Shown here: piece after piece, positions 17,114 through 25,381 of the stretch
Layout of the letters: every line of letters starts with the position of its first letter
Position numbering within the stretch: position 1 is the stretch's first letter
Assembly: GCA_945875845.1 (NCBI GenBank)
Contig: CAMCMB010000005.1
Coordinates: 92,026 to 156,025, forward strand
Reading direction: 5' to 3'
DNA: 64,000 nucleotides
From: Pirellula staleyi DSM 6068
GTDB lineage: Bacteria > Planctomycetota > Planctomycetia > Pirellulales > Pirellulaceae
Notes under the pieces: generated by a model
Told to the model about the DNA's origin: nothing
The model's database searches: none
The model's input: the letters and a program-made list of their open reading frames with translations, nothing else
Position numbers and translations under genes: made by a program

Positions 17114-18730
17114 TCAATTCTTGGATATCTCGCATTCCTTCAAGGCCCGACGCACCTCGTCGATTTGAGTGTCAGTCAGCCTTACTTCCGACGGCAGGTA
17201 GCGGGCTTGTTCGTAGATGTCCACGACAACGTTCATGGGGGACTGAGCGGAGGGCTTTGTCCGACATACTTGACGCGCGATATTACGATGCGTCCACCAC
17301 GACTCCATGGGATGCACAATTCGATACGCAAGTTGATGAAAAGCTAGAATCACATCGGCCCGCGTTTGAATGCTGCTAGGCGTTTTCAACAGGTCGATCT
17401 GGTTCTTGAAAGGATCTCGATGGGCCGTGGCTTGAACACGACTGCGACGGGAATAGAGAATCAAGCCAATCAACGCTAAACCAACCAAAGCGGTTGGTAG
17501 AAGTAACCAAGGACTGGGAAGAGCTATTTCGAGCGAAGGCGTTGGATTGACACCCAATTCGGGACTCGGTGATTGCGATGGCTTTGCAGCAGTGGTTGCA
17601 TCGATCTCTTTGACGAACTTCGCAAACCAATTGCTCCACGCATTAACGCTGTTGTTGTTGGAATTGGAGGTTGGAGGTGAAGATGGTTTCAAAGGATTCG
17701 TCGATGGACTTGATGAACTCGAGCGATTGGCTGACTCCGCAGGTGGGAGTCCTTTCGATTTGGGGAGCTGAGAAGGCGCTTTGACTTCGCCCGACCTGGA
17801 GGGGTCGCTTTTTCCGTCCTTGGGTTGTGACCCTGAGGCGGGCCTCGCATTGGATTCCTTTCGGCTAGCTTGGTTGGCTTCTTCGAGGATGCGTTGGAGG
17901 GTTGGGCGAAATCCTTTCTCATCCAATTGTTTCTTAATGTCCTCCGATGCGTTTCGGCTGGTTGGTGGGCCGGGGGTTGCCTCTTTCGATTTCTCGCGCG
18001 CTTTCAACTCCGATTCATCGACTTGTTTTAAAAAATCTTCAATGGACTGAGCCATTTCACGCTGCTGTAGTAATCGATTGGTTTTTTGATTTGTGTTTTC
18101 ATTCGTTGGCTGAGCTAACGATTGAAAGGGATCCTCGGTTTGCTCGGGATCGGTTGGTGCATCCCCTGCTGGATTGTCGGAGGACTCTTCCTTCTTTTCG
18201 GGCTGAGTTGGTGAACGAGGTGGGTTTTTTGGCTTTTGGCTTGGGGTCGACTGAGGTGGTGTTTTGCGCGATGAGGAAGGTGTTGTTGCGGAGGGTTTCG
18301 ATTGATCTTCGTTGTTACGAGCGTACTGCTCGATCAGTTGCTCGGCCTTCTCACGCACTTCAGGATCCGCCATGGCTTTCGCCAGCGTCTCCGCCGAAAG
18401 TCCGTTCAAATCCGGAGCCTTGAAATCCGGAGGCAATTGATCTCCGAATTGTTTGATCAATTCCTGTAATTGTTTGACGTCCAATTCACTGACGTTCGGC
18501 CATTGTGCTTGAGGGTTAGGCGATTGCTGCAAAGCCTCTGCAAACGGGGAATTTTGATTCGCTCGATTCGCTGGAATTGGAAGCCAACGTTGAAATCGCG
18601 TTTCCGGTTGATCCGTTGCTGGCTTAGGCTGGGCGTTGAGGCGAACCGCAGGCATGCATAGGCACACGAACATGAGGCAACGAAACGTCCACCTATGGCT
18701 TCGATACGGTTTTCTGAGTGGATCTAACAT
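17114..18730 (-). CDS. DUF4129-like exported protein with a long low-complexity region
   Basis: 538 residues, first gene of the MoxR operon. It has an N-terminal signal-like segment (WTFRCLMFVCLCMPAVRLNAQ) and a helical segment of about 100 residues. A Ser/Pro/Lys/Asn-rich, probably disordered stretch spans roughly residues 140-380. One transmembrane helix near residues 405-425 (LLLPTALVGLALIGLILY) is followed by a cytoplasmic domain of about 110 residues of the kind seen at the end of DUF4129 proteins (AFHQLAYRI, then PSEVRLTDTQIDEVRRALKE). Together with DUF4350, MoxR and DUF58 this forms a familiar but biochemically unassigned envelope operon. The disordered region is unusually long. Confidence 0.78.
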   Translation of the reverse strand: MLDPLRKPYRSHRWTFRCLMFVCLCMPAVRLNAQPKPATDQPETRFQRWLPIPANRANQNSPFAEALQQSPNPQAQWPNVSELDVKQLQELIKQFGDQLPPDFKAPDLNGLSAETLAKAMADPEVREKAEQLIEQYARNNEDQSKPSATTPSSSRKTPPQSTPSQKPKNPPRSPTQPEKKEESSDNPAGDAPTDPEQTEDPFQSLAQPTNENTNQKTNRLLQQREMAQSIEDFLKQVDESELKAREKSKEATPGPPTSRNASEDIKKQLDEKGFRPTLQRILEEANQASRKESNARPASGSQPKDGKSDPSRSGEVKAPSQLPKSKGLPPAESANRSSSSSPSTNPLKPSSPPTSNSNNNSVNAWSNWFAKFVKEIDATTAAKPSQSPSPELGVNPTPSLEIALPSPWLLLPTALVGLALIGLILYSRRSRVQATAHRDPFKNQIDLLKTPSSIQTRADVILAFHQLAYRIVHPMESWWTHRNIARQVCRTKPSAQSPMNVVVDIYEQARYLPSEVRLTDTQIDEVRRALKECEISKN

Positions 18731-18816
18731 GACCGGCCCTATTTTTCACTGGGATTATTGCCCTATTCTATTCTCTTTGCATGGTCCAATGTAGAGGATA
18801 GGTCGGGATGGGTCTC

Positions 18817-18845
18817 TTGCATATTTCGAGCGCGGGACCCATAAT
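18817..18845 (+). promoter_or_regulatory. Candidate promoter of the DAHP-synthase leader
   Basis: CATAAT at 18840-18845 (5/6 match to the -10 consensus) lies 17 bp after TTGCAT (weak -35). The predicted start point, about 18852, falls at or next to the leader-peptide ATG at 18853. A leaderless transcript would explain why no ribosome-binding site precedes it. Confidence 0.4.
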
Positions 18846-18852
18846 CTTGCAC

Positions 18853-18936
18853 ATGAATCGATATCGAAGGGCAAACTTTCCGTTTTATTACTTTACCGGG
18901 CCAGACTCGGGCTGTGGGGGTTTTTCCGTTCGCTAA
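18853..18936 (+). CDS. Phe/Tyr-rich leader peptide of the DAHP synthase attenuator
   Basis: A 27-codon open frame with seven aromatic residues, four Phe and three Tyr, and no Trp. The core NFPFYYFTGP (codons at 18874-18903) has five aromatic codons within six, in the style of the E. coli pheL leader. It ends at TAA 18934-18936, 25 bases before the terminator hairpin that precedes the DAHP synthase start. The second half of the frame overlaps the sequence that can form the antiterminator. No strong ribosome-binding site is seen; a leaderless start is possible. The function is inferred from composition and position. Confidence 0.78.
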   Translation: MNRYRRANFPFYYFTGPDSGCGGFSVR

Positions 18937-18993
18937 TCGAATCGAATAACAAGTTTTCCAACCTCAAGGCCCGCCGCCTTGAGGTTTTTTTTT
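18908..18993 (+). promoter_or_regulatory. Transcription attenuator: antiterminator and terminator upstream of DAHP synthase
   Basis: The terminator is a perfect 9-bp stem (CCTCAAGGC 18962-18970, GCCTTGAGG 18976-18984) followed by nine Ts. Bases 18908-18919 (CGGGCTGTGGGG) can pair with 18962-18973 (CCTCAAGGCCCG) at 11 of 12 positions counting two G-U pairs, which would block the terminator. The antiterminator strand starts 14 bases after the last aromatic codon of the main cluster, so a ribosome stalled there would leave it free. A ribosome moving on to the stop codon would cover or have passed it. A second small hairpin (18999-19017, GAACGAG/CTCGTTC) lies between the terminator and the gene. 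Confidence 0.78.
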
Positions 18994-19042
18994 GCACCGA
19001 ACGAGCTCACCTCGTTCTCCTTCCTTTGGAGAAGTCAGTCCC

Positions 19043-20059
19043 ATGATCATCGTGATGGAAAAATCGTCGTTGGATCCACAAATTGAGTATATCGCTAACC
19101 AAATCACTGAGTTGGGGCTCAAGGCGCACGTCATCCGGGGTACAGAACGGACCGTCATCGCTGCCGTGGGAGACGAACGCAAAATCAAAGTAGAATCCTT
19201 TGAAAGCTACCCGGGCGTCGCGGAAGTCCTACCGATCTTGGCCCCCTACAAGATGGCCTCGCGAGAAGTTCGCACGGACCAAACACAAGTTCAAGTATTG
19301 AATTTCAAGGCAGGCAACGGGGCCGTGGGTGTGATGGGCGGACCCTGCTCGGTAGAAAGCGAGGAGCAAATCGTGTCGTGCGCGAGGGCGGTCAAGGCGA
19401 GCGGCGCAACCGCTTTGCGAGGAGGGGCCTACAAGCCTCGAACGAGCCCCTATGCGTTCCAAGGAATGAAAGAAGAGGGCTTGAAGCTACTGGCCTTGGC
19501 TCGCCAAGAAACCGGCTTGGCCGTCGTCACCGAAGTCATGAGCCCCGAAGATGTGGAACTGGTCGCGAAGTATGCCGACATCCTGCAGATCGGTGCGAGG
19601 AATATGCAAAACTATCGATTGCTGGAAGCCGTCGGGCGTTCAGGACGAGCTGTCCTACTCAAACGAGGGCCCAGCGCCACGATTGAGGAATGGCTTCTTG
19701 CAGCGGAATACATTCTCAATGAAGGTAATCCTGACGTGATGCTATGCGAGCGCGGCATTCGCACCTTCGAATCGCACACACGATTCACATTGCCGCTTGC
19801 AACCGTGCCTTATTTGCATCGTAAGACGCATTTGCCTGTGATCGTAGACCCAAGTCACGGGACGGGGCATTCGTATTTGGTGACCGACATGGCGGCGGCC
19901 AGCGTTGCAGTCGGCGCAGATGGCTTAATCGTGGAGATGCATCCGAATCCCGAGAAGGCATTAAGCGATGGTTATCAGTCCCTGGACTTTACCCAATTCG
20001 ACACCATGATGAAACGCTGCAAGGTTATCGCCGACGCGATGGGAAAACAGTTCGGTTAA
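19043..20059 (+). CDS. aroF: 3-deoxy-7-phosphoheptulonate (DAHP) synthase, type I-beta
   Basis: First step of the shikimate pathway: condenses phosphoenolpyruvate with erythrose-4-phosphate. 338 residues from the ATG following TTTGGAGAAG. Residues 1-75 form the ferredoxin-like regulatory domain of the I-beta class ([21 protein letters not shown]). The barrel follows, with the signatures [58 protein letters not shown] and VDPSHGTGH. The long leader with Phe/Tyr-rich peptide and terminator indicates control by aromatic amino acid supply. It reads away from the divergent MoxR operon and appears monocistronic. Confidence 0.96.
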   Translation: MIIVMEKSSLDPQIEYIANQITELGLKAHVIRGTERTVIAAVGDERKIKVESFESYPGVAEVLPILAPYKMASREVRTDQTQVQVLNFKAGNGAVGVMGGPCSVESEEQIVSCARAVKASGATALRGGAYKPRTSPYAFQGMKEEGLKLLALARQETGLAVVTEVMSPEDVELVAKYADILQIGARNMQNYRLLEAVGRSGRAVLLKRGPSATIEEWLLAAEYILNEGNPDVMLCERGIRTFESHTRFTLPLATVPYLHRKTHLPVIVDPSHGTGHSYLVTDMAAASVAVGADGLIVEMHPNPEKALSDGYQSLDFTQFDTMMKRCKVIADAMGKQFG

Positions 20060-20123
20060 AGCGCGTCGACTGTCTCCGGTATTTCTGGCCATAGCAGATC
20101 GGACAGATCAGACGGATCAATTG

Positions 20124-21083
20124 TCACTTTTGCAGGGTGTACTTCTCGATGAATTCCACCACGGGTGTGGGATCATCGAGTCCATGCGGATGGTGGCCCA
20201 CTCCTGGCTTGTGGATGACCTCAAAAACCCCACCGAACTCCTTGTAGAGCTTCTCGGCCACCGCGGTGTTCTCCTCGACTGGGACGACATCGTCGCTGTC
20301 CCCGACGACCGAAAGGATCGCGATCTTGTGCTTGGCTAAAAGTCCTAGTGTTTTCAAAGGTGTGTGAGGGTAGTCTGCGGCCTGCTGGTCGGAGTCAAAC
20401 CCGTACCATCTTCGGAGCTCTCGCCAATCGCCAGGGCTCCCCTTTCCTTTCCCTTTGCCGCCTGGCCAACTTTGGTAGTCCAGCACGGCCGCGTCGTCAT
20501 AGATCACGCTGACGCGATCTGGATAGGTCGCTGCGTAGCGATGCGCATAGAGCCCTCCACGGCTGATCCCAATCAATGCGGCTTGGGGATGGAATCCGCG
20601 CTCAGCCAGCATCTTGTGAAATGCACCGAGCTTTTCGATGGCTTTGGGAGCACCGAAACTATTGCCGACCGAGAGAAACACATGGTAGTAGCCACGGCGG
20701 ACGAGCATCGGCGCTGCACATCGATCGGTGAACGCATCCGGAAACATCATGCACCAGGAGAATCGACCATCGGCTCGTGGGTTTTCTGGTTCGACCACCC
20801 AAGCTTCTTGGCCATCGAAAGAGAATTTATGGCGTTTGAAGCCGTGCCATGAATCGATCGTTTCTGCGTCAAAAGCCAAGTCGATCTTCTGCGACGCAAG
20901 CTCGATGCACACGGCCTCGCTGTCATCGCGTAGGTAACCGCAACCATTCGCGATCGAGAGAGTCTGTCCGTTTTTGCCGATCAGTGTCGCACGACTGAGT
21001 TCTTGGAACCCACTCGCATCATTGCAGCAAACCGCGAAAGGCATCAGGATCATTGCAAGCTTGGAAACAAAAGAGTAACGCAT
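20124..21083 (-). CDS. Secreted alpha/beta hydrolase
   Basis: 319 residues from the ATG preceded by AGGGAA, at the head of a signal peptide (YSFVSKLAMILMPFAVCC). The alpha/beta-hydrolase triad is visible: nucleophile Ser in GISRGGLYAHRYA, Asp in VVGDSDDVVPVEEN and His in GVGHHPHGL near the C-terminus. The fold resembles prolyl-oligopeptidase or dienelactone-hydrolase type enzymes of planctomycetes. Substrate unknown; an ester or peptide is equally possible. It lies 80 bp downstream of the Tat-exported protein gene on the same strand and may share its transcript. Confidence 0.82.
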   Translation of the reverse strand: MRYSFVSKLAMILMPFAVCCNDASGFQELSRATLIGKNGQTLSIANGCGYLRDDSEAVCIELASQKIDLAFDAETIDSWHGFKRHKFSFDGQEAWVVEPENPRADGRFSWCMMFPDAFTDRCAAPMLVRRGYYHVFLSVGNSFGAPKAIEKLGAFHKMLAERGFHPQAALIGISRGGLYAHRYAATYPDRVSVIYDDAAVLDYQSWPGGKGKGKGSPGDWRELRRWYGFDSDQQAADYPHTPLKTLGLLAKHKIAILSVVGDSDDVVPVEENTAVAEKLYKEFGGVFEVIHKPGVGHHPHGLDDPTPVVEFIEKYTLQK

Positions 21084-21163
21084 GGGAAGTTCCCTAATTT
21101 TTGTGAGCCGCTTGTTGTTAGAGGCGTGTTTATCGAACAGCACGGATCGTCGTGCAGTCGTTC

Positions 21164-22438
21164 TTAGTAACGATCGAGGTCGATGTGAGGCGCGAAGCTA
21201 AAATTGCTTGGAATGTAATGAATGTTGAGTTCCGGCGTTTCGATGCGATGGTTCCCCAAGTGCTTCGAAGTCAACGCCCTATCTAAAATGCCGCTAGTTA
21301 GAATCGATCGCTCTACCGGATACGTTGGTTTTCCCGTATGAATCATTTGCTCGATCGCTTTTAACAAGTACGCGAAGTGTGGATATCGCGGCTCCGGTCG
21401 TTCTTCGGTTCGAGTTACAAACGACTTTGAATTGCCAAGTCTGCAGGCCGCTGATATCCCAGTAGCGATACCAGGTACCATGATGACCGGCGCCAAAAGA
21501 CCATCTTGGTACTGAATCAAAAAAACGCTGCTCTCGGACTCCTTTTCCGTTGAGGCTAATACGGACTTGAGTGATGTACCGCTGCTGGCCAGGCCTGCTT
21601 CCAACAAATCACGATCGATCTTTTTTTGTTCCAACAACTCAGGTATGGACGAAACAGGATAGGCCTGCACCCACTCGACACCCGTGGTGGGGCTGGCGCG
21701 TTTCTCAATAAGGCTCTGAAGAAACTCAAGGGTGTGAAATCCGTAGATATCCAGACCCGAATATCCGATTCCAACGCATGCTTCCAGAGTCTCTCCTTTG
21801 GGGAAATCGATGTCGGGATCTCGGTAACTAACCGGCAGCGACGAACCAGCCATCCATGGGATGTTGAGCTGGCGTGCACGATCGGCCATCCACTTGGCAT
21901 CTTCCCAAACTGGGCCTGGATGCTTGTCATTGAAGACAGGAACAACCTTTCCAAACTTTTCGAATGTCGATGCAATCTCGTCGAAAAACCTGCGGCGAGG
22001 ATAAAGCTGTTGTCCTTTCTCATTGCGAGGATAGTCACCATGCTCACCGATACTCAAAACCCCTTCGACGGCAACGGTTCCAGAGTCGAGTTCGATAGCC
22101 TCTCGAATCGATTTGCAAAGGCGAAATCCATGCTTCGCAGCCAAGGCGACCGACATGTCATCGGCGGGGAACTGATCCACGTAGAGCGACGACAACTTTA
22201 ACGCTGGGCCCGTGCCACCGTCTTGTTTCCAGCCCTCGAGAATCTTTCCGACAAGAACATCGGCATGAGAATTCTTCCGATAAATGGTGACGATGGCCGC
22301 GACGGACTTGGGCTCGGGTTTTGTTTTCGAAGGATGCGTTGCAAAAGATGTATTCCAGCTGCCCAACCCCAACCCAAGAGCCGCCGAAGATGTGGCCAGA
22401 AACTGTCGTCGAGCGATGGAATGGGTGGTTGTTTTCAC
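21164..22438 (-). CDS. Tat-exported protein of unknown function
   Basis: 424 residues with a twin-arginine signal: SIARRQFLATSSAALGLGLG, RR at positions 10-11 followed by a hydrophobic stretch. The body lacks a motif that I can name with confidence. It contains strands such as VAAIVTIYRKNSHADV near the start, a VEGVLSIGEHGDYP segment near residue 125, and VPVFNDKHPGPVW around residue 165, which look like a Rossmann-type or amidohydrolase-like core with conserved acidic and His residues. Tat export implies folding, and often metal or cofactor binding, before secretion. It could be an oxidoreductase-like or metal-dependent enzyme; this is inference. Confidence 0.8.
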   Translation of the reverse strand: MKTTTHSIARRQFLATSSAALGLGLGSWNTSFATHPSKTKPEPKSVAAIVTIYRKNSHADVLVGKILEGWKQDGGTGPALKLSSLYVDQFPADDMSVALAAKHGFRLCKSIREAIELDSGTVAVEGVLSIGEHGDYPRNEKGQQLYPRRRFFDEIASTFEKFGKVVPVFNDKHPGPVWEDAKWMADRARQLNIPWMAGSSLPVSYRDPDIDFPKGETLEACVGIGYSGLDIYGFHTLEFLQSLIEKRASPTTGVEWVQAYPVSSIPELLEQKKIDRDLLEAGLASSGTSLKSVLASTEKESESSVFLIQYQDGLLAPVIMVPGIATGISAACRLGNSKSFVTRTEERPEPRYPHFAYLLKAIEQMIHTGKPTYPVERSILTSGILDRALTSKHLGNHRIETPELNIHYIPSNFSFAPHIDLDRY

Positions 22439-22510
22439 GGTGCCTGCAGCTAAGCCGAAAAAGGTAGGTTCCTGAACTTAATCATTGTAGCAACATCGAT
22501 GCTGATGGAA

Positions 22511-22568
22511 GATGAGGCTCCTACCGAAGTTCAATGTCTTAAGCTCGGCAGGAGCCTCGCTCTCCCAG
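22511..22568. repeat. Dispersed palindrome, family A, copy 2
   Basis: Arms GATGAGGCTCCTACCGA and TCGGCAGGAGCCTCGCTCTC, related to the copies at 3804-3864 and 44046-44106. It lies between the SMUG1-type gene and the Tat-exported protein gene. Confidence 0.88.
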
Positions 22569-22599
22569 GGTTCTTCAATGCATTCGACAGTGCCAGCCG

Positions 22600-23334
22600 C
22601 TACCAAATTCCTGCATCCTGCAGTTGTTTGGTGGCCTGCCCCGACCAGTCGCGGTTTGCCGCAGGCGAAGCTGGACTCGGATGCAATATTTTGCAAACCG
22701 TCGTATCCTTTAATTGTTGGTGAGAGTCGCAAACGCGTTTCAAGCAAGCTTGGGCATAGGCGCCAACCCCAACAGCGAACTCGGGCTTTATCAATAGCAA
22801 CGACTGTTGCAAGTGGCGATCGCAAGACGCATCCAAGAGGGCAGTTTCGTTCGCCGAGAGTTTGTCAGGAGTCACGTTTCTCGCCCCTTCGTCCATGAAG
22901 ACAAGCGGGCAGTAATTCGAAACGAAATGCTCTGCGAAGAAGTCGACAGGGTTGGGATAACGATGTGAAAAGAGCCCCCAAAGACGCTTGCCGGAGACCT
23001 CACTCCGTTGGCACGCAAAGCCCTCAATGGGCCTTTTGGGATGTTCCACAGACGGCTTATCGATTCGGGTTTCGATTTTTAGATAGTTTCGAACGGCATC
23101 GATTTCGCCGAACGGCACACCGGTTTGAGCCATCCCCCAAGGGCCTGGGTTCATGCCCAAAAGGAAGACGCGACAAGGGCTTTGCGCGTAGGTGCTCAAG
23201 TATTTTTCATGAGCCGACCAAGCGTAATGCAACGGATTGTAGACATGAGCGACCGGTGTCGTGAAGTTGAGCAGATCGAGCTCAGCTCGGAGTTGTCGTG
23301 CGGCTGCAATGAGCCCTTTCGCGGTTTTGTTCAT
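22600..23334 (-). CDS. SMUG1-type uracil-DNA glycosylase
   Basis: Removes uracil and related lesions from DNA to start base excision repair. 244 residues from the ATG giving MNKTAKGL; an upstream ATG at 23397 adds 21 residues without family similarity. Family motifs: the active-site loop LLGMNPGPWGMAQTGVPFG near residue 60, with Asn as in SMUG1 enzymes, and the second motif HPSPASPAAN near the C-terminus that inserts into the DNA. A GLFSHRYPNPVDFF block lies between them. SMUG1-type enzymes are mostly known from animals, with bacterial members in planctomycetes and some proteobacteria. Confidence 0.9.
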   Translation of the reverse strand: MNKTAKGLIAAARQLRAELDLLNFTTPVAHVYNPLHYAWSAHEKYLSTYAQSPCRVFLLGMNPGPWGMAQTGVPFGEIDAVRNYLKIETRIDKPSVEHPKRPIEGFACQRSEVSGKRLWGLFSHRYPNPVDFFAEHFVSNYCPLVFMDEGARNVTPDKLSANETALLDASCDRHLQQSLLLIKPEFAVGVGAYAQACLKRVCDSHQQLKDTTVCKILHPSPASPAANRDWSGQATKQLQDAGIW

Positions 23335-23435
23335 GGAGGAATTGTAAAACACCACGGCTACTTTGGCGAAAGGCAAAGATAATAAATTGATAGCCACACG
23401 GGCATGTGGGACCTATAGCAGTCTGCTGGCAATCG

Positions 23436-23513
23436 AAACGCAGAGAACGCGGAGGGCGCAGAGCGAGCTCTCACCCAGCCGCTGTCTCCGCGATCACTGC
23501 GTCCTCTGCGTTT
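23436..23513. repeat. Inverted repeat AAACGCAGAG...CTCTGCGTTT
   Basis: Ten-base perfect arms with additional partial complementarity inside (CGCGGAGGGCGCAGAG against the facing arm). It lies between the glycosylase and porin genes. No coding sequence is supported in this gap. Confidence 0.7.
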
Positions 23514-23550
23514 TAGAAACCATCCGCAAGATAGGGGATACTCAACCACC

Positions 23551-23581
23551 AAACAAAAACACCCTGCCAATTGACAGGGTG
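23551..23581 (-). terminator. Rho-independent terminator of the porin gene
   Basis: On the minus strand a CACCCTGTC/GGCAGGGTG hairpin with a short loop is followed by a T-rich run (TTTTTGTTT). It starts 36 bp after the porin stop codon. Confidence 0.85.
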
Positions 23582-23617
23582 CTTTCTGTGTTTAGATCCG
23601 CCTATCTCTCTTCCGAA

Positions 23618-25024
23618 CTAGAACGTAAAGACCATGTCACCACCGCATGCGACTTGGCTCGATTCTCCGTTTTCATTGAATCCGTAGCGTTGACGATCCC
23701 AGACCCAACGGGCTTCTGGGCGTAGCATCAAGTTCGAATTCACTCTGTAGTTGATGCCAGCTGTGTAGTTGAAATTGTCGTCGTTCTTGACGTTGTTAAA
23801 CGCAGCACCGCTGAAATTGAACCACTCAAAACGATTTCCAATCGAAACACAATCGTTTACCTTGTAGATCAGGTAATTAATATTTCCATACGTATTACGA
23901 TACGTAGTACGGTCGTTCGTGTGGGTGTACAGAACGTCTGTTTGCGAGATGTAAGTCAGCTTCTCGGTCAGATTGGCTGTCAAAATCAGGTTATGAACTC
24001 CTCCATTTTCGCCAACGGCACCCGCATTGCGGTCACCGAACCGGCCAAGAACCGTTGTGTACAACACGGTGAATGTGTCGTTCAGCTTCTTCTTGAAACC
24101 GCCGATGTAAGCATCGCCGTTATCGTCAAAGCCGCTGTCCCAACCCATGACGTATCCATTGTACAACTGAGTGTCAGCGTCAACATTGTAGGTCGACAAG
24201 GCACCCGTATGGGTGAACGGCTCAGCGTTGTAGAAGGTGAATTGACGACTGTAGAAGAAGTTGCCAGTGGATTGGACGACTTCGTTACCAACGATGGTAA
24301 AGAAGTGCCCGACCTTGACCGACAAATCCCCTGCTGCAACTTCGCCGTACAACTGCGGAATCGCATGCCCGTACGCTCCGCCATTGTCCCATGATCTGTC
24401 CCAGTGATTTGGGTTAGTGTCAATGCCGAACGCTTGCGTGTCGGGAGCATCGGTACCGTACACGTAATCGATGCGTCCACCGAACCCCAGGCCATTGCTA
24501 CCGTCAGCTACCTTTTCCGCATAGAGCCATTGTTGGCTGAGTTGTACGTTACCATCATAGTTATTGAAATTGAAATTAGTGTTGCGATCGTGGTATCCAA
24601 CACTTGTCCATCCGCCGACATTGAGTCCAGCGATTCCATCGGGTGCAAGCTTCCATGGATCTCCCAAGTTGCAATCCCCACCTAGCAAGCCGAGTCCGAG
24701 CAAACCGCCCGCACCGCAACCGCCCTTGCAGCCCATTCCGCCACAACCGCAGCTGGCCATACTATCGCAACTGCTGCCTTTCCCGTCGCAAATCGCAGCG
24801 ACGTCGCAAGCTGGACCGTTGTCAGAGCATCCGGAAGCCGATGTTGCGGCGCCACTGGCTGTTGCAATGGGTGCTGGAGCTTGTGAGGCCGCACCATCTT
24901 GGTAATAGCTGTAGTAAGATGCTGGATAATATCTTGGGTTGGATCGGTTTGATTGACCGAAGGCCGTTCCCGCGAAGCAAGCGCTTGCAATCATTGCACT
25001 TAGCGCAAATTTGCTCATTTTCAT
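23618..25024 (-). CDS. Outer-membrane beta-barrel protein (BBP2-like porin)
   Basis: 468 residues from the ATG at 25024, with AGGAG 11 bases upstream. A signal peptide (FALSAMIASACFAGTAFGQ) precedes a low-complexity segment and a striking Cys/Gly-rich region near residues 70-110 (CDSMASCGCGGMGCKGGCGAGG). The barrel then runs to the C-terminus as alternating strands (NVGGWTSVGYHDRNTNFNF, LGFGGRIDYVYG, YTAGINYRVNSNLMLRPEAR) and ends in Phe (GGDMVFTF), as outer-membrane proteins do. The layout fits the planctomycete BBP2 or porin-like family. The Cys-rich plug before the barrel is unusual and may bind metal or cross-link. Confidence 0.85.
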   Translation of the reverse strand: MKMSKFALSAMIASACFAGTAFGQSNRSNPRYYPASYYSYYQDGAASQAPAPIATASGAATSASGCSDNGPACDVAAICDGKGSSCDSMASCGCGGMGCKGGCGAGGLLGLGLLGGDCNLGDPWKLAPDGIAGLNVGGWTSVGYHDRNTNFNFNNYDGNVQLSQQWLYAEKVADGSNGLGFGGRIDYVYGTDAPDTQAFGIDTNPNHWDRSWDNGGAYGHAIPQLYGEVAAGDLSVKVGHFFTIVGNEVVQSTGNFFYSRQFTFYNAEPFTHTGALSTYNVDADTQLYNGYVMGWDSGFDDNGDAYIGGFKKKLNDTFTVLYTTVLGRFGDRNAGAVGENGGVHNLILTANLTEKLTYISQTDVLYTHTNDRTTYRNTYGNINYLIYKVNDCVSIGNRFEWFNFSGAAFNNVKNDDNFNYTAGINYRVNSNLMLRPEARWVWDRQRYGFNENGESSQVACGGDMVFTF

Positions 25025-25381
25025 AGTTCTGGAACTCCTATCCTGAACGAGGTTGAAACGCATTAGCGTTTTTGTGACGGCCTAAACACAAAGGCCCATT
25101 TTTCATTTGTGTTGCGGCCACGGACTTGGCAGACAGGCATCTTGCCCCTCTTTTGAGAGTGTTTTCTGGTTCATCCATGAACGCTACACAACCGAGTTTA
25201 TCGGAGGAGAGATTGTAAGAAATTCACGTTAAGTAAGATTGCCCCGAATACCGGTGCAATCGAATTGAAGGAAACTGGTAAACTGTTCCGAATACGCTGA
25301 GATTGTCGCGGCCGGTTGCCGGGGGTGGATAATCACACCAGACGCAAATGTGATGCTGTTCAAAATGAAAACAATAAATCT
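25025..25381. other. Divergent intergenic region between porin and alcohol dehydrogenase
   Basis: About 357 bp that must hold the promoters of both genes. No palindrome of the dispersed families, RNA gene or extra coding sequence was seen. Confidence 0.5.

Noticed and set aside
22478..22825. Small frame across the family A palindrome
   Set aside because: Repeat-derived sequence overlapping the end of the SMUG1-type gene on the same strand but in another frame.
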